Shown: positions 39,432-48,624, numbered from the stretch's first letter. The stretch is DNA of 64,000 nt from Aquipseudomonas alcaligenes NBRC 14159 (GCF_000467105.1 NZ_BATI01000017.1:62001-126000); one strand, 5' to 3'. Numbers and translations: made by a program. Notes: a model not told the origin generated them from the letters alone.

Positions 39432-40680
39432 ACTGTTCTGATCCTGCGCTGCGCAGCCACGCCAGTGCACCCAGCCCGGCCGCGCGGCCACTGGCGAAAC
39501 AGGCGGTGAGCAGGTAGCCGCCGGTCGGGGCTTCCCAGTCGAGCATCTCGCCGGCGCAGAAGGTGCCGGGCAGGGCGCGCAGCATCAGGTTCTGCTCCAG
39601 CGCCTCGAAGGTCACGCCGCCGGCGCTGGAGATGGCTTCGTCCAGCGGGCGGGTGCGCAGCAGCTCGATCGGCAGCGCCTTGATCGCGCGAGCCAGGCGG
39701 TTCATATCGGCGAAATCCGCAGGCGTGGTCAGCTCGCGCAGCAATGCCGCCTTGGCGCCGTCCAGGCCGAGCTGGCGGTGCAGGTGCTTGGCCATGGAGG
39801 CCGAGCCGCGCGGCTTGCTCAGCAGCGCCTCGACTTTCTCGATCGTGCGCTCCGGCTGCAGATCCAGATACACCTGCGCGCTGCCGTGCTGCTCGATGCG
39901 CTGGCGGATGGCGGCGGACAGCGCATAGACCAGGCTGCCCTCGATGCCGTGCTCGGTGAGGACGAATTCGCCGCGCCGTGGTGCTTCTCCGTCCAGCCCC
40001 AGGGTCACGTTCTTCAGCGGCGCGCCGGCGAACTTGCCGCGCAGGTGCTCGCTCCAGCCGGCCACCTCGAAGCCGCTGTTGGCCGGGCGCAGCGGCGACA
40101 CCTCGACTCCGAGCTGCTCCAGCAGCGGCACCCAGGCGCCGTCCGAGCCGAGTCGTGCCCAGCTGCCGCCGCCCAGGGCCAGCACGCAGGCATCGGCTGT
40201 AACCAGGCGCTCACCCTCGGGCGTGGCAATCCGTAGCGCGCCGCTCTTGTCCCAGCCCAGCCAGCGGCTGCGGGTGTGGATGGCCACGCCGGACTCGCGC
40301 AGGCGCTTGAGCCAGGCGCGCAGCAGCGGTGCGGCCTTCATATCGGCGGGGAACACCCGACCGGAGGTGCCGACGAAGGTGTCGATGCCGAGATCATGAA
40401 TCCAGGCGCGCAGGGCTTCGGCATCGAAGTCCGCCAGCAGCGCGGCGATTTCGCCCTCGCGCTCGCGGTAGCGGGCGAGGAACGGTGCCTTGGCCTCGGA
40501 GTGGGTGATGTTCATGCCGCCGACCCCGGCCAGTAGAAACTTGCGCCCGACCGAAGGCATGGCGTCGAACAGCTCGACCCGCACGCCGGCGTTGGCCAGC
40601 ACTTCGGCGGCCATCAGCCCGGCAGGGCCGCCGCCGATGATGGCGACCAGGGGAGACGTAGAGGCGGGACGAGCGGACAT
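39427..40680 (-). CDS. BaiN/HI0933-family NAD(P)/FAD-dependent oxidoreductase
   Basis: A 417-residue flavoprotein of the HI0933 family. The N-terminal dinucleotide-binding motif is VAIIGGGPAGLMAAEVLANAG (from residue 12), followed by GRKFLLAGVGGMNITHS. The C-terminal signature GTFCAGEMLDWEAPTGGY is typical. The biological substrate is not established for most members. ATG at 40680 is chosen because the motif is then at the usual distance; an ATG at 40710 would add ten basic residues. The last 85 bases have a decayed second copy at 35691. Confidence 0.85.
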   Translation of the reverse strand: MSARPASTSPLVAIIGGGPAGLMAAEVLANAGVRVELFDAMPSVGRKFLLAGVGGMNITHSEAKAPFLARYREREGEIAALLADFDAEALRAWIHDLGIDTFVGTSGRVFPADMKAAPLLRAWLKRLRESGVAIHTRSRWLGWDKSGALRIATPEGERLVTADACVLALGGGSWARLGSDGAWVPLLEQLGVEVSPLRPANSGFEVAGWSEHLRGKFAGAPLKNVTLGLDGEAPRRGEFVLTEHGIEGSLVYALSAAIRQRIEQHGSAQVYLDLQPERTIEKVEALLSKPRGSASMAKHLHRQLGLDGAKAALLRELTTPADFADMNRLARAIKALPIELLRTRPLDEAISSAGGVTFEALEQNLMLRALPGTFCAGEMLDWEAPTGGYLLTACFASGRAAGLGALAWLRSAGSEQS

Positions 40681-40711
40681 GGCGGTTCGGCGGCGAGGGC
40701 GGGTGCGCATT

Positions 40712-41623
40712 CTAGCGCAGCTGCGCCAACACCCGCGCCGCACTGTGATGAAGGATGCCGTGGCGGCGGGCGAGGACGGCGCGGTCCTTGTCGTAGCCGC
40801 CGCCGATCAGGCCGACCACCGGGATGTCGCGTTCCAGGCAATGACGGAACACCGCCTCGTCGCGGGCGGCGATGCCGGCGTCGGTCAGTTGCAGATAGCC
40901 GAGGGCGTCGTCCTTGTGCACGTCGACTCCGCCGTCGTAGAGCACGATATCGGGCTGGTACAGGGCCAGCAGGTAGCCCAGGCTGTCGTGCACCACCTTG
41001 AGGTAGTCGGTGTCGCCCATGCCGATCGGCAGGCCGATGTCCCAGTCGCTTTTGGCCTTGCGCGCCGGGAAGTTCTTCTCGCAGTGCAGGGATACGGTGA
41101 TGGCGTCCGGCACGTTCTCCAGCAGGCGCGCGGTGCCATCGCCCTGGTGCACGTCGCAGTCGTAGATCAGCACCCGGCCGGCGCGCCCGCTCTCCAGCAT
41201 GTAGCGGGCAACCACGGCCAGGTCGTTGAAGATGCAGAAGCCGGAGGCCTCGTCGAAGTGTGCGTGGTGGGTGCCGCCGGCCAGGTGGCAGGCCGCTCCA
41301 TGCTTGAGCGCCAGTTCGGCGGCCAGCAGCGAGCCGCCCACCGCGCGCACGGTGCGCCGGGCCAGCGGTTCGCTCCAGGGCAGGCCGAGACGGCGCTGTT
41401 CCTGGTAGGTCAGCTCGCCGCTGGCGAAGCGCTCGATATAGGCCGGGCAATGGGCCAGAGCGAGCACGTCCGCAGGGCAGATTTCGGGACGATGCAGTTC
41501 GCCGTCGCGCACCAGGCCGCTGTCCACCAGGTGGTCGCGTAGCAGGCGGAACTTCTCCATGGGGAAGCGATGGTTGGCCGGGAAGGGCGGACTGTAGTCG
41601 TCGTGGTAGACCAGCGGCAGCAT
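40712..41623 (-). CDS. Histone deacetylase family (acetylpolyamine/acetoin-utilisation type) enzyme
   Basis: A 303-residue zinc amidohydrolase of the arginase/deacetylase fold. The catalytic signature GGTHHAHFDEASGF near residue 125, the zinc ligands in DCDVHQGDG, and YDGGVDVHKDD are present. Bacterial members remove acetyl groups from small amines or proteins; the substrate is not evident here. ATG at 41623 starts MLPLVYHDDYSPPFP, the family start. It is divergent from the acetyltransferase at 41671 with a 47-base gap, so an acetyl-adding and an acetyl-removing enzyme share a promoter region. Confidence 0.88.
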   Translation of the reverse strand: MLPLVYHDDYSPPFPANHRFPMEKFRLLRDHLVDSGLVRDGELHRPEICPADVLALAHCPAYIERFASGELTYQEQRRLGLPWSEPLARRTVRAVGGSLLAAELALKHGAACHLAGGTHHAHFDEASGFCIFNDLAVVARYMLESGRAGRVLIYDCDVHQGDGTARLLENVPDAITVSLHCEKNFPARKAKSDWDIGLPIGMGDTDYLKVVHDSLGYLLALYQPDIVLYDGGVDVHKDDALGYLQLTDAGIAARDEAVFRHCLERDIPVVGLIGGGYDKDRAVLARRHGILHHSAARVLAQLR

Positions 41624-41670
41624 AATGAGCAACTCTCGCAGCCATTTGAAAATCGAGGCGAGCCCAGTAT

Positions 41671-42213
41671 ATGAGCACAACCCTGAGCAGCGAACGCCTG
41701 ATCCTGCGGCCCTGGCGCGAGGACGATCTCGACGCCCTGGCGCAGCTGTGCGCTGACCCCGAGGTAATGGCGCATTTCCCCGCGCCCCTGGACCGCGCTG
41801 GCAGCGCCGCGCTGCTCGGCAAGCTGATGGCGCACCAGGCCGAGCATGGCTTCACCTTCTGGGCGCTGCAGCGGCGCGAGGACGCGGCCTTTGTCGGTTT
41901 TACCGGCCTGGCGCGGGTCGGTTTCGCGGCGCCCTTCGTGCCGGCGGTGGAAATCGGCTGGCGCCTGGCCCGGCCCTACTGGGGCCAGGGCTATGCGCTG
42001 GAGGCGGCGCGGCGTGCGCTGCAGTTCGCCTTCGAGGATCTGCAGCTGGATGAAGTAGTGTCCTTCACTGTACCGGCCAACCAGCGTTCCTGGGGCCTGA
42101 TGCAGCGCCTGGGCATGCGCCGCGACGCGGCAGGCGACTTCGAGCATCCCAACCTGCCGGTCGGCCACCCGCTGCGCCCGCACTGGCTCTATCGCATCGA
42201 GCGCGACAGCTGA
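41671..42213 (+). CDS. GNAT acetyltransferase (RimJ/RimL type)
   Basis: A 180-residue acetyltransferase with the acetyl-CoA binding pattern of the RimJ/RimL group: RLILRPWREDDLDAL at the start, the EIGWRLARPYWGQGYALEA loop for the cofactor pyrophosphate, and VPANQRSWGLMQRLGM near the end. It could acetylate an N-terminus or a small molecule. Convergent with the EAL gene with only 3 bases between stops. Confidence 0.85.
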   Translation: MSTTLSSERLILRPWREDDLDALAQLCADPEVMAHFPAPLDRAGSAALLGKLMAHQAEHGFTFWALQRREDAAFVGFTGLARVGFAAPFVPAVEIGWRLARPYWGQGYALEAARRALQFAFEDLQLDEVVSFTVPANQRSWGLMQRLGMRRDAAGDFEHPNLPVGHPLRPHWLYRIERDS

Positions 42214-42216
42214 GAG

Positions 42217-44757
42217 TCAGTCCTCGCTGACACTGCGCAGCCAACTCTCGAGGTCGGCAGCCGACAGCGGGCGGGAAAACAGATAGCCCTGGCCCACGTG
42301 GTAACGCTGCTGCTTGAGGATGCGCTGCTGGCCGTGGTTTTCCACGCCTTCGGCCACCACGGTCAAGTGCAGGCTCTCGCCCAGGCGGATCACCGCCTCG
42401 CTGAGGGCCTGATTGGTGGTGTCCTGCTCCAGGTCGAGGACGAAACTGCGGTCCAGCTTGAGTTCCTGGATCGGCAGGCGGCGCAGGTAGCTGAGGCTGG
42501 AATAGCCGGTGCCGAAGTCGTCCATGGACAGGCGGATACCCTGGTTGTGCACCTCGTCGAGGGTCTTCAGCGTGCTGGGGTTGGTATCCAGCAGTACGCT
42601 TTCGGTGATCTCCAGGGTCAGGTCGGAGGGCTGCAGGCGGTTCTGCTCCAGGGTCTGGGCGATCATCCCGGGCAGGTCGAGGTTGTGGAAGTTGGTGGGC
42701 GACAGGTTCACCGAGACGGACGGGATGGCCAGGCCTTGCCGACGCCACTGCGCCAGCTGGCTGCACGCCTCGCGTACGGCCCACAGGCCGAGCTGGTTGA
42801 TCAGGCCGCATTCCTCTGCCAGCGGAATGAAGCGCGCCGGCGAGATGTCGCCGAATTGCGGATGGTGCCAGCGCGCCAGGGCCTCGACGCCGTAAAGCAT
42901 GCCGTCGCTCATGCGTACCTGCGGTTGGTAATGCAGGCTCAGCTGGTTCTGTTCCAGGGCGTCGCGCAGGGCGCTTTCCAGGGCCAGGCGCTCCTGGGCC
43001 AGCTGGTTCAGCTCGTGGCTGAAGAAGCTGTAACGGCCACGCCCGGAGCTCTTGGCCTGGTACATGGCCATGTCGGCGCGGTGGACCAGGGTGCCCATGT
43101 CGTGTCCGTCCGCCGGGTACATGGCAATGCCGATGCTGGCCGAGGGGCGAATGGTGCTGCCGGCAATCTCGCAAGACTGGCTCAGGGTGTGGCGCAGCTG
43201 TTCGAGCATTTCGGCGATCTGCTGGCTGCCGCACTGCGGCAGGACCACGACGAATTCGTCGCCAGACAGGCGGCCGACGATATCGCTGCTGCGGCGGTTC
43301 TCGCACAGGCGACCGGCGATCAGGCGCAGCAGCTCGTCCCCGGCCGGATGACCGAGCGAGTCGTTGACCTGCTTGAAGCGATCCAGATCGACGAACAGCA
43401 CGCTCAATGGCGTCCTGTTGCGTGCGGCCTCGGCCAGCGCCTGGTCGGCCCTGGCATGCAGCAGGCTGCGGTTAGGCAGCTGGGTGAGGCTGTCGTAGAA
43501 CGCCAGCTGGCGGATCTGCGTACGGCTCTCCTCGCGCTGCAGGGCCAGCGAGCAGAGATGCGCCAGCACGTCCAGCAGGCGCTTGTGGAAGGCGCTGGGG
43601 CCGCGCGGTTCGCGATAGTAGAAGGCGAAGGTGCCGAGCACCCGGTTGTGGTTGTCCTTGATCGGCGTCGACCAGCAGGCACGCAGGTCGATGGGCAGGG
43701 CCAGGTGGCGGAAGTTGTCCCACAGCGGGTCGCTGGCGATGTCCTCGACCAGCACCGGTTCGCCGCGAAACGCGGCAGTGCCGCAGGAACCGACGCTCGG
43801 GCCGATGGCGACACCTTCGAGCGCCGCGCAGTAGCTGGCGGGCAGTTTCGGCCCCGCCAGCGAATGCAGCAGGCCGCCTTCGCTGACCCGCAGGATGGAG
43901 GCGGTGATTTCCGGGCAGATGCGCTCGACTTCGCGGCAGGCCTTTTCCATCAGGGCTTCCAGCGGTTCCTCGCGCGCCATGGCCTCGAGGATGCGATGCT
44001 GCAAGACCTCGTGCATCTTCGACTGGGTGATGTCGGTGAGCACCACCACGGCATTGCTCATCACGCCGTCGGCATCCAGTACCGGGTTGATCGCGACATG
44101 GCACCAGATGCGCTGGCCGTCGGCGCAGTAGGCCAGCTCGTCGCTGTTATAGGGCTGGCCGGCAGCCAGCTGGGCCCGGATGGCGGCGATGTGCTCGTCT
44201 GACATGTAGGGCGCCAGCAGCCTCAGCGGGGTGTGCGAGTCCAGGTGTTCCCGGGAATAGCCGAGCAGGCGGTTGAAGCCGTCGTTGACGTACAGCGTGC
44301 GCCATTCGCCGTCGATGATCATGATCGCGCTGTCGGTGCGGTCGACCACCAGCGAGACCAGGCGCAGCTTCTCGTCCTGTTGGTGCTGCTCGGTAATGTC
44401 CTTGATGAAGGCGGTGTACAGCACCTCGTCGTCGGCCTCGATCTTGGAAATCGACATCGAGGCCCAGCGGCGGCTACCGTCGGGGCGCTGGACATGCAGG
44501 GTACGGCTGCTGCCGACGATCTTGTTGATGCCGGTACGGCGATTGGCCTCGATGTAGCCATCGTGGTCCGCGCGGATGTCCGGCGGTACCAGGATGCTGA
44601 CGTTGTGGCCGATGACCTTTTCGCGCGGCAACCCCCACAGATGTTCAGCCGAACGGTTGAACAGGATTACCTGGTTACGGCTGTCGATGACCACCACACT
44701 GTCGACAGCCTGTTCCAGGGTCTGGATGAAAATCTTCGAGAGGTTGCGATTTGGCAT
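42217..44757 (-). CDS. PAS-PAS-GAF-GGDEF-EAL cyclic di-GMP protein
   Basis: An 846-residue cytoplasmic protein with the same domain order as E. coli DosP: PAS (10-120), PAS (130-255), GAF (265-410), GGDEF (425-585) and EAL (600-840). The GGDEF motif is altered to SGDEF with the RSSD inhibitory site kept. The EAL site is intact (YGVEALARWHH, DDFGTGYSSL, VVAEGVE), so phosphodiesterase activity is expected. In PAS-1, His65 aligns with the haem-binding His77 of DosP and His200 of FixL, and Arg85 with FixL Arg220. Ser83 replaces DosP Met95. The protein might bind haem in FixL fashion, but this pattern also occurs in PAS domains without haem. Confidence 0.9.
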   Translation of the reverse strand: MPNRNLSKIFIQTLEQAVDSVVVIDSRNQVILFNRSAEHLWGLPREKVIGHNVSILVPPDIRADHDGYIEANRRTGINKIVGSSRTLHVQRPDGSRRWASMSISKIEADDEVLYTAFIKDITEQHQQDEKLRLVSLVVDRTDSAIMIIDGEWRTLYVNDGFNRLLGYSREHLDSHTPLRLLAPYMSDEHIAAIRAQLAAGQPYNSDELAYCADGQRIWCHVAINPVLDADGVMSNAVVVLTDITQSKMHEVLQHRILEAMAREEPLEALMEKACREVERICPEITASILRVSEGGLLHSLAGPKLPASYCAALEGVAIGPSVGSCGTAAFRGEPVLVEDIASDPLWDNFRHLALPIDLRACWSTPIKDNHNRVLGTFAFYYREPRGPSAFHKRLLDVLAHLCSLALQREESRTQIRQLAFYDSLTQLPNRSLLHARADQALAEAARNRTPLSVLFVDLDRFKQVNDSLGHPAGDELLRLIAGRLCENRRSSDIVGRLSGDEFVVVLPQCGSQQIAEMLEQLRHTLSQSCEIAGSTIRPSASIGIAMYPADGHDMGTLVHRADMAMYQAKSSGRGRYSFFSHELNQLAQERLALESALRDALEQNQLSLHYQPQVRMSDGMLYGVEALARWHHPQFGDISPARFIPLAEECGLINQLGLWAVREACSQLAQWRRQGLAIPSVSVNLSPTNFHNLDLPGMIAQTLEQNRLQPSDLTLEITESVLLDTNPSTLKTLDEVHNQGIRLSMDDFGTGYSSLSYLRRLPIQELKLDRSFVLDLEQDTTNQALSEAVIRLGESLHLTVVAEGVENHGQQRILKQQRYHVGQGYLFSRPLSAADLESWLRSVSED

Positions 44758-44966
44758 GCGGATCGCCTGTACGGCTGGGAAGCCGAGCGGGGTAATCCGA
44801 TGACGTTAGCCAAGTGGCCAGTTGCCAGCAACCGGTGCATCAGCCTTCGAGAGGCTTTCTTGCTCCATGTCAACGAGTCGGGCCGACTGCTCGGTAATCG
44901 TCGCCTCGCGACTCAATCCAGTAACATGGGCATCCTTTCGGTGGCGTGTTTGCGAGGAGTAGTCGA

Positions 44967-45836
44967 ATGAGCCAAGTGCTGGATGATCTGGTGTCCCTGC
45001 TGAGCATGGAGCAGATCGAGGAGAACCTGTTCCGTGGGCGCAGCCAGGACCTGGGCTTCCGCCAGCTGTTTGGCGGCCAGGTGCTCGGCCAGTGCGTCTC
45101 TGCCGCCAACCAGACGGTCGAGCCGGCGCGCCATGTGCACTCGCTGCACGGCTACTTCCTGCGCCCCGGCGATGCCGGCCTGCCGGTGGTGTACAGCGTC
45201 GACCGCGTGCGCGACGGCGGCAGCTTCAGCACCCGGCGCGTCACCGCGATCCAGAAGGGCCAGCCGATCTTCACCTGCGCCGCCTCGTTCCAGGCCGACG
45301 AGGAGGGCTTCCACCACCAGCTGGCGATGCCCGAGGTGCCCGGCCCCGAAGGCCTGCCCTCGGAAACCGAGCTGGCGCGCCAGGTGGCGCACCTGATTCC
45401 CGAGCGCATGCGCGAGCGCATGACCAGCGACAAGCCGATCGAGATTCGTCCGGTCACGCGCATCAACCCCTTCGCCCCGCAGCCTTGCGAGCCGGTCAAG
45501 TACGTGTGGTTCCGCGCCGCCGGCGAGCTGCCCGCCGAGCCGCAGCTGCACAAGTTGCTGCTGGCCTACGCCAGCGACTTCAACCTGCTCACCACCTCGA
45601 TGCAGCCGCATGGCGTGTCGGTGTTCCAGAAGTTCATGCAGGTGGCCAGCCTCGACCACTCGCTGTGGTTCCACGGCGACCTGCGCATGGACGACTGGCT
45701 GCTGTACGCCATGGACAGCCCCTGGTCGGGCAACGCCCGCGGATTCTCCCGCGCCAGCATCTTCGACCGCAGCGGCCGCCTGGTGGCCTCGTCGGCGCAG
45801 GAGGGCCTTACCCGTCTGCGCGAGGACTGGAAGTGA
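44967..45836 (+). CDS. tesB: Acyl-CoA thioesterase II
   Basis: A 289-residue double hot-dog thioesterase. The N-terminal FRGRSQDLGFRQLFGGQVLGQ and HSLHGYFLRPGD segments and the C-terminal SLDHSLWFHGDLRMDDWLLY segment (catalytic Asp in DHSLWFH context) are those of TesB, which releases fatty acids from CoA. ATG at 44967 has GAGGAG at 44954-44959. It is divergent from the EAL gene and is followed directly by a HAD phosphatase, probably in one unit. Confidence 0.93.
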   Translation: MSQVLDDLVSLLSMEQIEENLFRGRSQDLGFRQLFGGQVLGQCVSAANQTVEPARHVHSLHGYFLRPGDAGLPVVYSVDRVRDGGSFSTRRVTAIQKGQPIFTCAASFQADEEGFHHQLAMPEVPGPEGLPSETELARQVAHLIPERMRERMTSDKPIEIRPVTRINPFAPQPCEPVKYVWFRAAGELPAEPQLHKLLLAYASDFNLLTTSMQPHGVSVFQKFMQVASLDHSLWFHGDLRMDDWLLYAMDSPWSGNARGFSRASIFDRSGRLVASSAQEGLTRLREDWK

Positions 45837-45844
45837 CGGATGGT

Positions 45845-45901
45845 GCGGGCGAAACCCGCTCGCGGGTTTCACCCGCCCTGCAAATGGAAGCGACGGAGTG
45901 G
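45845..45901. repeat. REP-like palindrome at the tesB-HAD junction
   Basis: GCGGGCGAAACCCGC is followed by GCGGGTTTCACCCGC, and then by GTGGGCTGCACCCACC-like sequence. It matches the GGGCGGGTGAA family also found at 49629 and 58112. It overlaps the apparent 5' end of the HAD gene. Confidence 0.7.
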
Positions 45902-46501
45902 GCTGCACCCACCCTGCAGAGCTGCCGCCACTGGGTGTTCGACATGGACGGCACCCTGACGGTGGCCGTGCACGACTTTCCGGCGATCAAGCGCGCGCTG
46001 GGCATTCCTCAGGATGACGACATCCTCCATCACCTCGCCGCGCTACCGGCGGACGAGGCCGCGGCCAAGCACGCCTGGCTGCTGGAGCACGAGCGCGAGC
46101 TGGCGCTTGGCTCGGTGGCCGCTCCCGGTGCCGTCGAGCTGGTGCGCCATCTGCACGGGTGCGGCTGCCGCCTCGGCATCCTCACCCGCAACGCCCACGA
46201 ACTGGCGCTGCTGACCCTGGACGCCATCGGCCTGGGCCACTGTTTCGAGCCGCACGATGTGATCGGCCGCGACGAGGCGCCGCCCAAGCCGCATCCCGGA
46301 GGCCTGCTGCATCTGGCGGCGCGCTGGCAGGTGCAGCCCGGTGCGCTGGTGATGGTCGGCGACTACCGCTTCGACCTCGACTGCGCCCGCGCCGCCGGCG
46401 CCCAGGGCGTACTGGTCAACCTGGCGGACAATCCGTGGCCGGAGCTGACCGATCTGCATGCGGTGGACTGTGCGGCGCTGCTGGCGCAGATCACCTCATA
46501 G
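45884..46501 (+). CDS. HAD-superfamily phosphatase
   Basis: A 205-residue haloacid dehalogenase-type hydrolase. Motif I is FDMDGTL near residue 20, motif II includes GILTRN, and motif IV is GDYRFDLDCARAAG. The small helical cap suggests a small phosphorylated substrate. The start is uncertain. ATG at 45884 lies in repeat DNA, and a GTG at 45833 overlaps the tesB stop (GTGA) and would add 17 residues encoded by a REP-like element. The conserved part begins only at RHWVFDMDG. Confidence 0.85.
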   Translation: MEATEWAAPTLQSCRHWVFDMDGTLTVAVHDFPAIKRALGIPQDDDILHHLAALPADEAAAKHAWLLEHERELALGSVAAPGAVELVRHLHGCGCRLGILTRNAHELALLTLDAIGLGHCFEPHDVIGRDEAPPKPHPGGLLHLAARWQVQPGALVMVGDYRFDLDCARAAGAQGVLVNLADNPWPELTDLHAVDCAALLAQITS

Positions 46502-46514
46502 GGGCTTGTTAGTG

Positions 46515-46625
46515 CCGAGCAGCCCCACCTCTCTCTCGGAGGGAGAAGGGAGATTTGGCAGGGAGCTTCGGGATTGGTCACTCTCTCCCTTTGGGAGAGG
46601 GATGGGGCGGCCCGCGTAGGGTGAG
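46515..46625. repeat. CCCTCTCCC-type repeats between HAD and acyl-CoA synthetase genes
   Basis: The palindrome CTCTCCC-TTT-GGGAGAG (46583-46599) is flanked by degenerate CTCTCTCGGAGGGAGA sequence. It lies between convergent genes and belongs to the family seen at 31841 and 35405. Confidence 0.65.
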
Positions 46626-46648
46626 GGACGCTCAGGCTCCTCCACCCT

Positions 46649-48478
46649 TCAATAGCGGTACTCGCCTCCCTGAATCGCCGCATGCAGCTCGGCGTCCACC
46701 GGCACGTAGCGCTCCTCGCCGGGCAGCCAGGCATACAGCGGGTCGGCGCAGCGCATCGGGTCGAATCCCTGGTCCTTGAGTGGCGCCTTCTTGTGCTTGA
46801 AGGTGCCGGTGGTCTCCATCCTCTCGCTCAGGCGCAGGAACAGCGGCACCGCATAGTGCGGCAATTCGCGGCGCAGCTCAGTCAGCAAGCCCTGGAAGTC
46901 GAAGTCGGCCGGATCGCGGTCCAGACGGATACAGGCCATGCCGGCGCGGCCGTTGGTGCCGGCGATCTCGACGCCGTAGACCACCGCCTCGCCGACCCCC
47001 TCGATGCTGTCCAGCACCGTCTCCACTTCGGTGGTGGACACGTTCTCGCCTTTCCAGCGGAAGGTGTCGCCGAGGCGGTCGACGAACTGGGCGTGGCGCC
47101 AGCCCTGGTGCAGCATCAGGTCGCCGGTGTTGAACCAGGCATCGCCCGGCTTGAACACGTCGCGCAGGATGCAGCTTTCGGTCTTGGCCGGGTCGGTGTA
47201 GCCGTGGAATGGCGTCTTCGCGGTGATCTCGCCGATCAGCAGACCGGGCTCGCCAGGACTAACCCGTTGCAGGCGCCCCTGGGTATCGCGCAGCGGCGCC
47301 TCGCTGTCGCGGTCGTAGCGGACGATGGCGTAGGGGTAGGGGGTAAAGCCCACCGTGTTGTCCAGGTTGAGCAGGTTGGTGAAGCCAATATTGCCCTCGC
47401 TGGAGGCGTAGAATTCGACCACCCGCTGAATACCGAAGCGCTGCTTGAAGCTGCCCCAGATGGCCGGGCGCATGCCGTTGCCGACCATGATGCGCAGCGG
47501 GTTGTCGGCGTCGTCCGGGCGTGCAGGACGGTCCAGCAGGTAGCGGCACAGCTCGCCGACATAGCCGAAGGCGGTGGCGCCGTGGCGGCGCACCTCGTCG
47601 AGGAAGCGACTGGCGCTGAACTTGCGCACCATGATCAGCGCCGCGCCGGCGGACAGCACCGAGCCCCAGCACACCACCATGGCGGTGGCGTGGTAGAAGG
47701 GCAGGCTGCAGTACAGGCGATCGTCGCGGCCCAGGCGCACGGCGCCGAAGCCGAAGATTCCGTAGCCCTTGAGGAAGCGCCCGTGGTTGAACACCACGGC
47801 CTTGGGCAGGCCGGTGGTGCCGGAGGTGTAGATGTAGAAGCAGGGGTCTTCGGCCTTTACCGGGCGCGCCAGCATGGGCGGCGTATCCGGCTGTGCGGTC
47901 AGCTCGGCGGCCGGGTGCTGCCAGCCGGCCGGGGCCTGGCCAGGGTCGCGCCAGTTCGGGCGGTCGGCGAAGTAGTAGCGGCCGTCCGCCGGCAGCTGCA
48001 GCTGTTCCTGGACTTCCTCGAAGGCGCCCAGCAGCTCCTCGCCGACCAGGGCGATGCGTGGCTTCACCAGGTTGATGCTGTGCGCCAGCACCTGGCCGCG
48101 CTGGCTGCTGTTGAGCAGTGCGGAGACGGCGCCGAGTTTGGCGCAGGCGATGACGCAGGCCAGCAACTCCAGGCGATTCTCCAGCAGCAGCGCGGCGCAG
48201 TCGCCCTGTTCCAGGCCGCCGGCGCGCAGGCGATGGGCCAGACGATTGGCCCACTGGTCCAGCTCGGCGTAGCTGAGGCGCTCGTCGCCCTGGATCAGCG
48301 CCACGCCCTGTGGGTTGCCGCGGGCGGCGCGCTCCACGCAGTCGGCCAGGCCGCCGACGGCGCTGCCGCGGGCACGGCTGGCCAGGCGCAGGCCACGGAG
48401 AATGCCGGGCAGGCCGGCGAGCAGATAGGGCACGCGGGACAACAGGCGTGGCAAGGAGAGAGCGGCGGCATGGTTCAT
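46649..48478 (-). CDS. Long-chain acyl-CoA synthetase (FATP/FadD6 type)
   Basis: A 609-residue AMP-forming enzyme. The ATP-binding motif is YIYTSGTTGLPKAVV near residue 235, the second motif is FYASSEGNIGF, and the C-terminal GDTFRWKGENVSTTEVE holds the catalytic hinge. The whole resembles very-long-chain or long-chain fatty acid CoA ligases with a hydrophobic N-terminal segment, which may associate with the membrane. It is divergent from an AraC regulator at 48625, which probably controls it. Confidence 0.88.
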   Translation of the reverse strand: MNHAAALSLPRLLSRVPYLLAGLPGILRGLRLASRARGSAVGGLADCVERAARGNPQGVALIQGDERLSYAELDQWANRLAHRLRAGGLEQGDCAALLLENRLELLACVIACAKLGAVSALLNSSQRGQVLAHSINLVKPRIALVGEELLGAFEEVQEQLQLPADGRYYFADRPNWRDPGQAPAGWQHPAAELTAQPDTPPMLARPVKAEDPCFYIYTSGTTGLPKAVVFNHGRFLKGYGIFGFGAVRLGRDDRLYCSLPFYHATAMVVCWGSVLSAGAALIMVRKFSASRFLDEVRRHGATAFGYVGELCRYLLDRPARPDDADNPLRIMVGNGMRPAIWGSFKQRFGIQRVVEFYASSEGNIGFTNLLNLDNTVGFTPYPYAIVRYDRDSEAPLRDTQGRLQRVSPGEPGLLIGEITAKTPFHGYTDPAKTESCILRDVFKPGDAWFNTGDLMLHQGWRHAQFVDRLGDTFRWKGENVSTTEVETVLDSIEGVGEAVVYGVEIAGTNGRAGMACIRLDRDPADFDFQGLLTELRRELPHYAVPLFLRLSERMETTGTFKHKKAPLKDQGFDPMRCADPLYAWLPGEERYVPVDAELHAAIQGGEYRY

Positions 48479-48624
48479 GGCGGGACCTGCGATGTTGTTG
48501 TTATTCGCCGCAATCTACGCAAGGCCGACGCGAGCTGTTGATAGCCGAAGGTCGCATCGGACTGGCAATTCGTCTCAAGGGCGCCGCACAATCGGTCATC
48601 TCGTGGGTGAAAGGATTTGCCGTC

